Positions 33,042-46,500 of a stretch of DNA of 64,000 bases are shown piece by piece. A program made the position numbers and the translations under genes. Under the pieces are notes generated by a model, which saw nothing but the letters and a program-made list of their open reading frames with translations, was not told where the DNA came from and ran no database searches. Where the stretch lies: the NCBI RefSeq assembly GCF_026745355.1, contig NC_079203.1, positions 3,428,549-3,492,548 of the forward strand, written 5' to 3'. Every line of letters starts with the position of its first letter. Position 1 is the stretch's first letter. The DNA is from Beta vulgaris subsp. vulgaris (taxonomy: Eukaryota > Streptophyta > Magnoliopsida > Caryophyllales > Amaranthaceae).

Positions 33042-33340
33042 TATTCTTGGGGTTAGGCAATATACTCGTGAGATACATCCTAAGGGCATAATAGGCAATT
33101 TGGAATCACTTACATGCCTCAAAACAAACATATGGTAGCACTCAAAGCTATTTTAGAGTTGCGTTATAGATACACAAATCATATTGTGGAAGACATTTTA
33201 AGGTAATGTAGAAGGTTTTAACCATAGTTATTTCAAAGCATCCCAATGCACTCGAAAAGGTACGTGACAAACCATACCACTGGCTCAAAAAAGTCCAAAA
33301 CTAACCCCAAAATGACTAAATATGAAGGCTATAAACCATA
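33042..33340 (+). repeat. Tandem array, right part
   Basis: Continues the unit interrupted by the TRIM-like element: TTAGGCAATATACTCGTGAG, then AAGACATTTTAAGGTAATGTAG, then AAAAAGTCCAAAACTAACCC. The array ends here, abutting a Stowaway-like end (ATACTCCACCCGTCCCATAC) at about 33341. Confidence 0.8.
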
Positions 33341-34849
33341 CTCCACCCGTCCCATACATATGTAAGAGTTTTACTTCCTATTTCTTTTTTAAAATTCGGG
33401 CAATCTCCTGCTGGAGACCTTATGTTTGTTGAAACTAATGTGCAAGGATACATAACATAGAGAAAAAGTTAGAACAATCTACTTGAATGGAGAAATATAA
33501 CAAGAGATGAGAAGGTTGTGACATGATGGAGAGATCCACTATCCTTAAAGGTCATTTCGCCGCCACACGAGTGCAAACTTACTCCCGATGACCACCCTCC
33601 AAGATTAATACAAACACCGCCCGATTGTGTGTACTCGCAAGCAGACGGATAAAGTGACTTAATTCAGCCCGAAATTTTGGAGAACATTTTTAGTGTAGAG
33701 TGAATGATTGATTATTGTATCACTCTCTAGATAGAGAACGAAGGTTTAAATAGGTTAGAGAAAGAAAGAAAAATAAGGTAATGAAATATTATGGGAGGAA
33801 ATTAAGGTATAATAGTTGCGTCAAAAAATGATAAGAATTGATTTGTCATTATAACTGATTGTGAGAATCTCGCAGAATATAATCTCGAAAAACATATCAG
33901 AAAAATATGAGTGGGTCATAAAACGGGCCACATATGAAGGTATAGAAACAATGTATAGCTTTGTATTCTTTTCATGTGAAAATTGGGTATTTCATGAACA
34001 AAAGCAAACAACCAAATTCTATGAAGATGCCTAACTTTGAGGCTTCAATTCCAACAATATTGAGGGTTACGTTTAAACGTGTTATTGGATGACCATATTA
34101 ATGTACCAAAAAATGTGAGTTTATAAGAGACTGGTATACAAAAAGTCAACGATGACATTATAACATAAGCAATAGAAGCACTAATTGACCAAGAAATATA
34201 AAATATAATAGTTCTGATTTCTCATGAACTTGATTGTTTGTTCGGAACTGAATTCATGTTGATGACTTTATTTTAGGATACAATTACCAAAACAATGAGG
34301 ATAGCGTGTATAAACTATAAAGAAAAAAGTAGGAGTAAATGGTTAATAAAAAAAAGGATGTAATGTATTAGTATTAAAGTAGTTCAAGTCAAAATACAGA
34401 ACAAAATTAATTTTAGATAATAATTTCGACTTGTATGATATCCAAACTATTTCTTATACCAAAATGTTGCCGATGACTTATTTTCTTTTATTTATACCAA
34501 TCCCTACCACCACTAATGTCTCATAGCAGATCCCCGCAACGTTCTTTTTGAGCATTAATTTAATACATCAATCATTATTGAAAATTTCGTAGGAGAAGTA
34601 ATGGGTGTTCACTCCGTCACTAGATCGCAAAGAAGAGGCCTACTATGTAAAATTTGGTGGGAGTAGTAATGGATGGTCAATGGATTGCAAAGAAGGGGAC
34701 CAGTGAATCTGGTTGTTGACGATAATGATGGCTAAGAACATAAGACTTCTAGATGGTGGCTAGTGGGTGGTTAGGGTGGGGGTAGTAGTATAATTATATG
34801 TGATGATATCTCATAGAAATGTCAATAATTGAGGAGTATGGTGTACAAT
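33341..34849. other. Intergenic DNA
   Basis: Starts with a Stowaway-like end lacking a partner. The rest is AT-rich and without supported genes or RNAs. Confidence 0.4.
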
Positions 34850-35092
34850 TGATAAGTTTATGAGAAGAGAAAAACAATATGATTTTTATTAATGTGTTTA
34901 ATAATGAACAATGACTACAATATATAGGAGTTCAACAATCTCTAGAAGATATATATTATTATTAATACTTATCTAAAACTTATTGAAAATAAATCATAAG
35001 ATAATATTTGCCTAAGATAATATTATATCCAAACAACTAATATATCCTACCGATATTTATCATATCTTTAGTATCCTACTCTATCTCTAACA
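34850..35092 (-). mobile_element. Probable solo LTR (Copia-like), 243 bp
   Basis: On the minus strand it begins TGTTAGAGATAGAGTAGG and ends CATAAACTTATCA (TG...CA), has a TATATATTG promoter-like box in its second half, and is followed by typical LTR AT-rich sequence. Flanking ACAAT (34845-34849) and AGAAT (35093-35097) agree in four of five bases, a plausible aged duplication. No internal region is present. Confidence 0.6.
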
Positions 35093-35407
35093 AGAATTCA
35101 AATATTTTCGATAATATTACATAAAAAAAGTCAATAACATAAGAATACTATACAGATTTGTTAGAAAAATTTGCAAAAAACCACCTTATAAATTGTACTT
35201 TTTGCGAAAAATTAAAAAACAAAGATTTAGAGCCTTGCCGTAGACTTCCATTCATGGGTCAAATTAACATGAAAAATGTTTAGACGTTAAGCCATCCATC
35301 TCAATAAAACTTGGTCAGCTGTGTCAGATCAGACGGATAAGATGTGGGGTTTAGCTAAGCTTAAAGAATAAAAAACCAGCAATTTCCACTTAAGGGAGTA
35401 AGCTTAG

Positions 35408-35417
35408 TATATATAGT
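35408..35417 (+). promoter_or_regulatory. Candidate TATA box of AGAL3
   Basis: GTATATATAG lies about 100 bases before the AGAL3 ATG at 35519, a spacing that fits a 70-80-base 5'UTR. No transcript evidence is available. Confidence 0.5.
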
Positions 35418-35518
35418 AACATACTAATGAAAGTAATAAATAAACTAGTATAAAGTTCAAATCTTTTGATTTTCTTCACGATTTTTTTTCAGAAAAAGGA
35501 GTGGGAAGAGAGAGAAAA

Positions 35519-38500
35519 ATGGGAAAACTTCCTTGTTTATATCTATGTATATGTCTGTTATCAATTTCTACCGCCATAGCCAGCAGAGCTCGCCCACTTC
35601 AAGATAATTTTAATGACAATAAATTGGTGTTTACTTCAACATTTAATAATATCTTTGATACTTCTAAGTATGGCAAAGTTCAGCTCTTTAATGGCTTGGC
35701 TCTCACTCCTCAAATGGGGTAATTATATTTTTCTCTTATTTTCTTTAATATTTATGATTATTTTATTTATTTTTTATAGAAATGATTATTTAATTAAGAT
35801 ATGTTGAATACCCATAATTTATTTTTTTGTGGGAATATGATGTATTGAAAGTTGTGGGATAGACTTTTTTTTGTGTTCATTAATCATTATGATTTTATGT
35901 GATCAGGAGTTTTGGTAATTATCTGGGTGAGAATTATGGTCAAAGATGTTAATTTTCTGGTTTTGATTATGGAAATGCAAGTTCCTTTATTGGTCAATGC
36001 TGAGTTGTGCAAAAGATTTTTTTGGTTACAAGAATATTATTTAGGGTGTTGGATGATTATGTAGTTGATAATTGATATTGATAATCATACTTAATGGATT
36101 TTGTCAAGACTAATGATATGATTTAACGTGATGATGAACAGGTGGAATAGTTGGAACTTCTTTGCATGTAATATAAATGAAACAGTGATTAAGGAGACAG
36201 GTATTGATCCCTGAAATTGGAATTTGTAAATTTGTTTTTGTAGATTGTTAAAAATGTAGTTTTGATCTGCTGTGGGAAGAAAAGTTGAGATATGAAGTGA
36301 GATTATCAATGAATGATTTGTTCAGTTTATTAATCTGTTATAGTTCTATTATCTGCTGGGTTACATTCTAATTGAGGAAATTGGCTTTGGTTTCTGGGTG
36401 TATAGGATATTAAGTTCTGACTTTGTGGATTCTTTGATAGTTGACGAATTATGTTTCAATTGATCATATTTGAAAGCTCTCATTGGTTGGATAGAGAGCT
36501 CGGAATTCTCTTCTTCGAAAGAGTAAGGCAAGAAACTAGAAATTCTCTAATTAGAAAGGCAAGTACTGTTATGTTTAGAATTGTGTCACTTGACCTTTTT
36601 AACGTGAGATTTGGAATGGGGAACAGCTCCACAGTACACAATGTAATAAGAGCCAGAGGTATCACCTTATATAGGATTCTGATTTTTTTGTGTTTGTCTC
36701 GAGTATCAGGGAGATACTTGTTTAAGGGGTTGGTAGTGGGCTGGATGTTGGGTCTTGACTCTGAACGGTATTTTCTGATTGTATATACTTGAGACCATGT
36801 GACATGACTTTTTGGAGGTTGGATTGTGTGGTTTACTTTGGCCTGGAGAGTGCAAGCTGTGCAAAAGATTTGAGACTTTGAGCATGCGTAGCAAATACAA
36901 GGGAAAGATATGAAATGGGGTGCTAAGCGCCAAGTTTGAGTACATCAATCAAGGAAACAATTGAAAATTAATGTTGAACCGAAAATAGAGTTTGATCAAA
37001 AATTGATTCCTTAGAAACACGTGTATTTGAAAGTTTTAAGTAGGTGTTAAGTTTTCAATTGATACACCAAGATAGAGGCGTTTTTAATTTGATAAAGCTG
37101 CTCATAGCACACTCTACTTTGCAGTTAACTCATACTCCCTCCGTTTTCATTTATTTGCTACATTTTCCATTTATGGGTGTTTCTTTTTAATTGCTACATT
37201 GTTTAACCTTTCCTTATTTGGAGTACTTGGCCCACCATAAAGTATTACTATAATGCTTGTTTTTCTCTTTTTCCACCCAAAAGTACTACTTTTTCACTTT
37301 TCTCCATTATTTTACATTAAATGGATCAAAAAGTGCCCTCCTAAAAGCTTTAAAGTGACATTATCTAAATTATTGTTCATACAACAGTGTAGCAATTAAA
37401 TAAAAACGAAGGGAGTATAACCTAGAAAACTTAATCTAACCACAAGACCACATCTAAGAGTACACATGCAGGATTTAACCAACAAGCATGGCTTAAAGAC
37501 CTAGAAAGAATAAGGCAGACTATAACTCTATTTTACCTGGTTCATTGATTACCATGATCTTGCTTTTGACCTAATCTGTGTTGTTTCTCACATACTAACA
37601 TGGAATTGCTCTTTACTTTTTGCAGCTGATGCATTAGTTTCAACTGGACTGGCGGATTTAGGCTATGTATATGTAAATATAGGTGTGCAATATGTGCTCG
37701 TTTTACACACATTATATGTTATGACCGTGGAACCATAGTTTGACTCATTTCACGCAGACTTTGTATAGCCGGGTTATTTTTCTGCCATCCTTTTGTTTTT
37801 CTTTTTGTCATTCACTTATGCAGGTGTTTAATGGCAGATGATTGCTGGTCCAGTGCAACACGAGATTCAAAGGTCTATAAGTCCTATTTACAGTTCTTAT
37901 CTCGCTGTTTTTAAATTTCTTTTACAACTGTATAACTCCAAATTCTCACCCTTTTATGGAGTTGCATCTTTACTCATAGTAGGCACGTTTTTGGGCAGCT
38001 ATGCCATTGTTTTGTTACATGTTTCTCACATCTCGTGCTTTATATGCAGGATCAGTTGGTACCTGATCCCAAGACTTTTCCTTCAGGAATAAAAGCTCTT
38101 GCCGATTATGTTCATTCAAAAGACCTCAAGCTTGGTATCTACTCTGATGCTGGGTATGCTATTATCTGTACTTCTGTGAACATATATTAAGGTTCAGAGA
38201 GTCGTTTTTCACTATGCTTTCCCAAGTTGGGTTCATCTGAGTTAGCTCTTAATATTGTCACAGGGCTTTTACATGTCAAGTTCGACCAGGATCGATCTTC
38301 CACGAAAATGATGATGCCAAGCTTTTTGCTTCTTGGGTTAGTATCTAATTATGCCAAATGTCGTAGCTCTTCAGCATTGTGTCTACTCAGTGGTTATTTC
38401 CGCAACGAGACATGCGGATGCAAGTAACAAATATGAAAAGTTATTAAGGTGCAAAAATAGGTAATAGTGACAAAAGCCAAATATATGTTGCAAACCACTC

Positions 38501-41500
38501 CGCCCAGCTGCTTTCCTTATGCCAGCCACCAGACGGATGTGCCAAATGTTGCACAGATGTGTTATCCCTATTTTCTTGCCTATATTGCTTCACGGTGACT
38601 CAACCTGAGACCCAAAACGTGTTTCTTGGCCACCATGATGTTGGACTTTTTGAGCTTGCAATCCAAACAACTTTTGATGCTCACCTTATTCGTACACGAA
38701 GTTGCGAAATTGTAAATTATTCTGATCCACTTCAAGTGCTTTAAAGCCTGTTAGATGCCATAAAACTTTTACTGGTGGCCATCTTGTAGATAATAGAAAG
38801 CATGTTAGATGCTAGAACAATGTGTGATAAGAAGGGAACCTAATGTGAGTGTCTACTAAGCTGACTAGGTCCAACATACTACCTAGAGAGAGGTATTAAG
38901 CAGCTTAACTATGCCAATACTAGACCTGTCTCACGTGGCCCTAGAAGGCCTTATCTTCTTTACTTAACTTCAAATGTCAAAACTATAAGAATTGTTGTAC
39001 AGTATGAGCCAAGTATTGAGGAAAGCTGTTTGGCTATGCTTCTATTGGGAAAGCTTTAACGGGTATAACGACAACGCATGTAAAGTATTAGCTTCATATA
39101 GTTTTATCTTCAACCCCTTTAAAGGGGGCAACTGAATATCAAACATATATGACATAGCCTTTGTTTGACTATCTCAAACCCCTGATGTGTTTAAGCAAGT
39201 GATCTATAACTCTCCCTTATATGTCCAGAACTTCGGTTAGGGTCATACAAGAGTGAGGTGATCCACCATCACTCATCACTCATCACACATGCACATAATT
39301 CTTTTATGTAGGACACCCGGCTAAAAGCATATAAGTGGTTAGAAGTAGTAATTAGTAGGTAAACACCTCATGAAATGCCATCTCAAGGAAAGCACAGTAT
39401 GATGCGCCATCTCATGGGAAGGCTAATGACTTATATCCATTTAATATATAATTGTCATACATGTACATTTAAATTTTCTACAGCTTCCTCTAAACTCCTT
39501 CAGAAAGTTTTGGGTCAAATTTGTGTATTGATACTTCTATTGAGTTATTCTTACAGCGAACTTTCCTTTATGTATGCTCTTCCAGGGTGTCGATTATTTG
39601 AAATATGACAACTGCTTCAATTTGGGTATACCACCAAAAAAGAGGTCAATAGTAATAATATCAGATTTTAAGCTACCTCCTAAATCTGTATTGAATACTT
39701 CAGACATGACTTGTAAATCTGTAAATTGCAGATATCCTCCCATGCGTGATGCACTAAATGCAACTGAACGTCCAATTTTCTATTCCCTTTGTGAATGGTA
39801 ATCTAAGAATCTTCTTACAAAGCTGTATATAACGGTAAATGGGAGCAAGTACATCTCAAGAGAATTCGATTGGTACTCATTTTGATTTTACACAGGGGTG
39901 TTGATGACCCTGCTTTATGGGCTGGAGAGGTTGGGAATAGCTGGAGAACAACAGAGGACATAAATGATTCATGGGCAAGGTTAGCATTCTCTATCGTAAT
40001 TCTGGTCATGTATGTCAGATTCTGCACTTTTCTTTCCACATACCAGTTAAAAGCAATGACAGCTTTGCTACCATCTCACTATCTTAAACTGAAGCATGAT
40101 TGGCCTGAAACGGAAGAAGTGACAGATTACAGATAGTTTAATCCCTGGAACCATTTTGTACAAAAACTTTATTTATAAAGAAAGTCGGAGGCACAATATT
40201 TCTTCATGAGTATGCTTTTCGAAGAACTTGGGTTCTTTGCATACTCATTTACGAGCTTCCTGTGCTGACAAGTCTTTTCTACTTTTTTTGTTAAGCATGA
40301 CTACTATTGCTGATCTAAATGACAAGTGGGCATCCTATGCCGGCCCTGGTGGATGGAATGGTAAGGGTCACAATTGTAGACCTAAGATCTTATTCCGGTA
40401 AAATACCTACTTTTGACTTACATTTGTATTGTAATTCTTACCAGATCCAGATATGCTGGAGGTGGGCAATGGTGGAATGACTTACCATGAATACCGTGCA
40501 CATTTTAGCATCTGGGCTTTGATGAAGGTGACGTAAACTTTTTTGTCCTTTACTTTTGAATTTTTATAGTATTCATGTTAACTTTATCAGCACTACTCCA
40601 ATTCCTCTCAAGAGACTCTCAGCTTAAAGCCTTACCCTGTGATAACAAGGACACTGTTTCTTTTAAGACTCTTGAACTGAAATGAACATGTCTACTAGTT
40701 CACAATTAAGAACAGCATGGACATTTTAATTTGTGTCATTCTGATTTAGTCCATTGTAAGCCAGAGCCAAATAATACTGAATCTTCAAGTTATTAGATCT
40801 GAATTGCTTTCTTCACAATCTTTTTGATTGATTGTATCGTCAGTCAACTAATACACTTGGTTTGATTATTCTTTTTACCTTTCTTAGCACTCCATTATTA
40901 TTCAAACACTGACTTGCCAGTTGCCATGTTGTAGCCGTGACTTCCACTTGATTCTTTATCTGAACATGGGTTCTTGGGTTAGTTGGGTATGTTCGAAAAT
41001 GTGTTGTGGAACTGTCTATCAATTCTGACACATCTGAAGTGTCCTAGTAACATGGCTAGACCTCGAAATCCTTTATATGGGTATTGATTGCTCATTCCCT
41101 ATTGGCTAGACTTCTTATGCCTCTGTCTCTTCAATTGATTTGTTCTCAATATCTACCTTTTCTTGCATTCTCAACTGGTCAATTGATCCACTAATGTTAT
41201 TGTTTCCGTCTATTGCCAATGCTGTGGGTACTGGCTACTAGTCATGTTTAGTCATATGTATATGCATTCTGATCTGCATTCATTTTCATTTGCAGGCTCC
41301 TCTATTGATTGGCTGTGATATAAGAAACATGACTGCTGAGACATTGGAAATTCTTAGCAACACGGAGGTGATTGGCGTAAACCAAGGTACCACTATTCTC
41401 TGTCTGTGGAACAATTAATTACCTAGCATCATAACTTTTTGATAGAAGTATAAAGAATCCTGATGCTTAACATTTCCCTTCGTAGATCCTCTTGGTGTCC

Positions 41501-42338
41501 AGGGAAGAAAGGTTCACGCATCTGGACCAAATGATTGTCAGCAGGTAATTCTCTGAAAAAACCTATAATGGCTCTCCCTGTTTGGCTGTCTCATATGCGT
41601 GTTGGAAGAGTTTAAATGTTCCGTCAGTACGTTCGAGTGACTGGCATGATTATCATTAATAGTACTCGAAGAGAGAAATAGTGAAATACTAAAAAACTTA
41701 AATTTCTTTTTATTTGGGTGAGGAGGGGGGGTTGTTGCCTTGTTAGCTTTGTCTGATTTGCAGTATATTGGGATTCCAGGTCTGGGCAGGTCCTCTGTCT
41801 GGGAATAGAATAGCTGTTGCTCTTTGGAATAGGTGTCCGAGTGCTGCTGTGATTACTGCTGGATGGAATGTACTAGGGCTTCAATCTTCAGTCAGTGTTT
41901 CAATACAAGACTTGTGGCAGGTACTTGAACATCTTTCATTTTATTTGTCAAGCTAAAAAGTCTTCTCCAGCAACAAGACTCTCTATCATATTTAATCGTT
42001 TCATCGAGTCAGTTTTGCGACTGGGGCCACATAGCATCAGACTGTGTTACACTTGAGAGTTACAAGAAGAAAATTTAAAGGATGTGTAGCTGTTAAATTA
42101 TTTACAGATAACCAACTTTTTAAATGTGCATAACCAATGTTAATTTTGCTGCAAATCGACACCAATATATAATTTTGATAGCTGATAGCTTAGACTAATG
42201 ATATATTGGTTTTGTTGATGGCAGCACAAATTAATTGCCAAAGATGCAGTATCGTCTTTTGGCGTTCGGGTGGAGTCTCATGACTGTGCAATGTACATAT
42301 TCACCCCCAAAATATCACAGTTGCACTCTGCCATGTAA
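35519..42338 (+). CDS. AGAL3: Alpha-galactosidase, GH27, AGAL3 type
   Basis: Hydrolyses terminal alpha-1,6-galactose from oligosaccharides, galactomannans or glycoproteins; probably secreted to wall/apoplast or vacuole. Fifteen exons, all GT-AG and in phase: 35519-35718, 36142-36200, 37626-37682, 37838-37872, 38050-38153, 38264-38336, 39586-39644, 39732-39797, 39896-39979, 40296-40360, 40445-40527, 41296-41386, 41486-41544, 41780-41920, 42225-42338; total 429 aa. Residues 1 to about 22 form a signal peptide ([16 protein letters not shown]). [17 protein letters not shown] starts the barrel. GYVYVNIDDCW is the family signature (Asp106-Asp107). The nucleophile is Asp184 in LKYDNC and the acid/base is Asp239 in RTTEDI; their 55-residue spacing equals that of rice alpha-galactosidase. 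[16 protein letters not shown] sequence and [11 protein letters not shown] favour AGAL3 over AGAL1/2. The ATG is the first good one; an upstream in-frame GTG is not used. Confidence 0.95.
37135..37415. mobile_element. Stowaway-type MITE in AGAL3 intron 2, 281 bp
   Basis: Ends CTCCCTCCGTTTTCATTTAT and AATAAAAACGAAGGGAG, flanked by TA (37133-37134 and 37416-37417). It lies inside the 1.4-kb intron 36201-37625, clear of both splice sites. Confidence 0.92.
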
Positions 42339-43533
42339 CTCAACTTGGTTTCTGTTGCAAAGCCTGGAGCAGCTGTTGTATTAATCAGGGATATAGAGAA
42401 CTTGAGTCATTTCCAGGTGCAGAATGGTGATGTGATATGGATTTGGTATATGATGTAAATTTGTAAAGTGGAATGTGAACTGGCAAACTCATTTGAAGCG
42501 ATTTCTAAACCAAATATGACATTCTTGCTCTTTTTTTATTGGTGAAAATCAATAAAGCTTGTACCTTGAGATAACATGAAAAAAATTATAGCCTAAACAA
42601 ACTCTTGCAAAGTCCAAAGAAAAAAGTTGGATTTATGGATGTGCAGACCATTGTATGTTGAAATTCCTTTAGAAGTTTTAACTTACATCGAACAATTTTT
42701 GTTAATAAATGTCATGTTCAATTACCCTTCTCAATTTGAATAAGACAATTATTAATATACCTAATAATAATATTATAGATTTCAGTTCACCAATAATATT
42801 CAGATTTTAGATATAGATTTAATAGTAATCCTAAAAATAATCTCACTTGACAGAATTACAATATGGATTCAAATAAACCTTAACTAGGTTCACTTATAAT
42901 ACTCAATTGGGAGCATCATTCTTGATGCTGGTATATATAGTTTGTCCAATTGTAGGGAAAATACCAAAATGCTTATGTCTTCCCATCCTTAAAAGTGAAC
43001 CGAATACTAAATGGATGGTTTCCCAAGCATAATGTAAACAAAAAGCAGCTTTTTAATACTAAAAATTAAAGGCTCTTTCAAGATTTTAAATCCAATAACT
43101 TGTTTTTGTCCTAATGAATTTTTAGAGCAGAACATGCTCTGTACCTTTTAAATTGTTTGCCAAAACAACTCAATGAACATAATGGCTCAAATACAAGTAT
43201 ATAAAATCCTCTCGAACTCGAAAGACTTAACTTCCCTGGATTCAACAAACAACTATACCCAAAAGTTCCTTAGCACCTCATTCTAAGCTAATTGCACAAA
43301 ATGCCACAAAGTTTACACAGCCGCGGCTTCTACTTCAATGGTAAGTTCAAACCAGCGATCACTAGTTTCTTCACTTTGATGATCATCATATAATTCAAAT
43401 TAGCGTGCAACTTCCGATCCTTTTTAATATCAATCAGAGCCATAAACACTTTCCTGTCAGTCCATCAGGTATAATCTAAAGATTAGTGTATTTTTTTTCT
43501 GTTTTAGTACCTTATGTGAGCTTCAGTTCCTCT
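42339..43533. other. Convergent intergenic region
   Basis: Holds the 3'UTRs of AGAL3 (+) and of the nucleotidyltransferase gene (-). An AATAAAG near 42551 could be the AGAL3 polyadenylation signal. No other gene seen. Confidence 0.6.
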
Positions 43534-46500
43534 CTACACCCCCTTATGCACCTCTTTGAAGTCTTTCTTCCATTTACGGCTTTTTTGTGATTTCAAACAT
43601 GTGCGAAGAGGAGGGAATTCTTTCCTACTAAACATTATCACAGGTTCTGGAGGTCGGCTTAGAGGAGGAAACTCCTTGTCATCTTCCAGCTGCAGCGGCT
43701 GCACTGGGACCGCCCTACATTTCCAAAGAGGGAGAGGGGAGGTCAAATGAACTTCAAATACAAAAGCAACTAGATCTAAAGGGCATAAGAAACTCATACA
43801 GTTGTTCCTCGCTCTTAGATGAATTTTGGTCTTCCACTACTGTCTCGGTTGTTGGGTCAATCACTAAGCCCAGAATATCTAAAACATCACAATCTGACTG
43901 CTTGCCAGCTTCTGACTGTGATAGAGATCTCGGTGAGGAATTTTTAGAGCTAGCACACTCGAGGCTATCCAATGAAGCTGATGTCTCTTTGACCTCATCA
44001 GGATCAAGGGAATCCGGTTGGCTGACCTTAATAGGTATGGGCTTACTACCAGGAAGAACAGGAAATTCATCTATGGAAAAATTGAAGATGCCAACATTTG
44101 CACCCTCATCGGAAGACAGATTTGCCTCTCGCGGAGTGCAAGCTGGAGAGTCCACTGTTTCAACCTCCTTTACCCTTTCCTGTTCCTTTTCACTTTTATG
44201 TTCCTCTTTAGTAGCCTCCAAAATTATATTCCTCCGGATGAGATGCTCCTAATTTCAATAAGATCCAATAATGAATTAGCCTTAAAAGAAACCGGGGGGA
44301 GGGGGGGGGGGATTCTGAGAAAATTAGAAGAAAATAACCACAAAAGAAAAGAAGTATTACAAGATGGGGTATGTATGTCCCCGTTCCCCTCGATTTCCTG
44401 TTCTCTTTAACAGAAGCTGCTTCAGTTAGTGGGATACTTCTAAGACCATTCACAGAAGATGGTGGGTTTTTATTGATACTGTAATACACGTTTTGATCGA
44501 ACCGCGCATTATGACTCCTTTCCACCCAACGATAATTTAATACTTGATGATTTACTGATATATTAGGCTGTGCAGGATACATAACGCCATAATCATCGAA
44601 CCACAGACCATACTGAATTCCAGAAAGAAGATGATCGCCACCATTTTCGCCAGAAGATATTTCAGAACCATATGCTGATACGGGAACTACAACATCTGCC
44701 CGCCATCCTTTTCCATTTCTCTCCAGTGTATCCTTGAAAAACAACTCGAGGCCATTCTTCATATTTTCTAGGGGTAACATCAAAATGTCACCCAACTTTT
44801 GAGCACCATAAGAGAGAGCACTTCTGATTCGGTAGAAGTTACCTGTTAAAAGTATCACAAAGGTTATTGGAGGAATAATATGTCTAAAAAAAATTGCAGG
44901 AGACTTTGACGTTTTCAGCACAGCAGTACCCTTGCTAACAGAGCGCCCTAGGTTGTTGTCTTCTCTAAGAGGATCCAAAATGTTGAGAAACTTTACAGGA
45001 AACACTGAATTTATGGTTACAACAACTCCCATAGAAGATAAGATTGCTTCTCTAGAACTCCTCAGAAAAGCATCAGTCAGCAGTAAGTCATCAGTGTCAT
45101 GTGGTAGTTGCACTGCGAGGTGAAAGCACAAATGATTTGTCAGCAGAAAAGTGAATCATATTATAGCAACACTACAGACAGAGAACGAGCAGATATTGAT
45201 GGAGGAGTAATTACCCACTATATTTGGAAGGGACGATATTAAGACAAGACCATCAATTCCAATGCAATAACTGTTCCAATCAAATGTGCTGTAGTATTCT
45301 AAAAACTTATACAAGACCTGCAAGAAGTATAAACTCCTGAGTTCTTCAAGAACACTCCTTTCAATCCAATTTAAGTTGTTCCAGCCAATATAAGATAAGT
45401 TATTCAGCAAAATCAATGCAATATTACATGTCAGCTTAAAATATAGACATAACATTCGTCATTTTGGAATATTAATGCTAAATGTCAATTTGTAATGCCA
45501 GTGCAGTTTCTACTCTATAGAACCGAATACTCAATAAGTGTTGAAATGGCTAAAAACCTATTTATTCAATCAGGAGTATTTCCTTGGCAATTAGTTCTTC
45601 AGTAATACTGGAAAAGACATGCACTTCTCAACTTATAATACTTACTGCTAAAGGACAATGTAATGAAGAATGGTAGAGATTGATAACATGTAAGACCATA
45701 GTCTCCAAAGCATATGTTGATATTAGACCATGGAATCCACCAAGTATCCGGCTCTCGTAATAACACCATGCTTTGATCAGAATCACACTGCGCTTGAAGA
45801 GATGATTTTTGCCAATATATCTGTCAACCTGGTCAATAATCAGATCAAGTAAAGGATGTGAAAAGTCAAAATTTAATGCAGTTGAAAAATATTCCTTAAC
45901 CGTGTCTTAGCTGGTGCAAGGTGGGGGGGAAGCTGTTTTACAGGAAGCAAATTAATTTTCAAGCAGGCTACCCTAATAGAAATTAGTAATAACGGAACTA
46001 TAATGTCGAAAATAATAATAATGACCCACAGGCCACAGCTATATGCACAATCAGCAAATGACTTCAAATCATATCCAGAATGCATAAGAATAGAGAGGAG
46101 GAGAAAAGATGAAGTCTCAAAGTGGACATACTTCAAACATCAAATAAATGTAAATATTAACTAATGGTTATCTAATGAAATCAAGGTCTTACAGCAAATC
46201 TTGCGCAGCAAGATAAAGGTTATGAATAGAAAGAATAGGTGAATATGCAAGAAATTTGAATAAAGGATATACAACTGAACCTGCTCAAGGAAGTACAAGG
46301 CACAAAGTCCGGCTGTTTGGTTGAAGGATATGTCTACACAAATACCACCCACTGTGCATTTAACAACTTTGACCTGCAATGACCATAAGAGTTGCACATG
46401 TTCAATACAATGATCAATCTGAATATCACTTCATGGTTTTTGAAAGTTTAGAAAAGGATATCTTAATATGCAAGAATAACACTTTGCTTGCACAGAAGTA

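Noticed and set aside
39375..39608. Open frame running into AGAL3 exon 7
   Set aside because: It is intron 6 read-through; the acceptor at 39585 and the phase of exons 6 and 7 fix the true exon.
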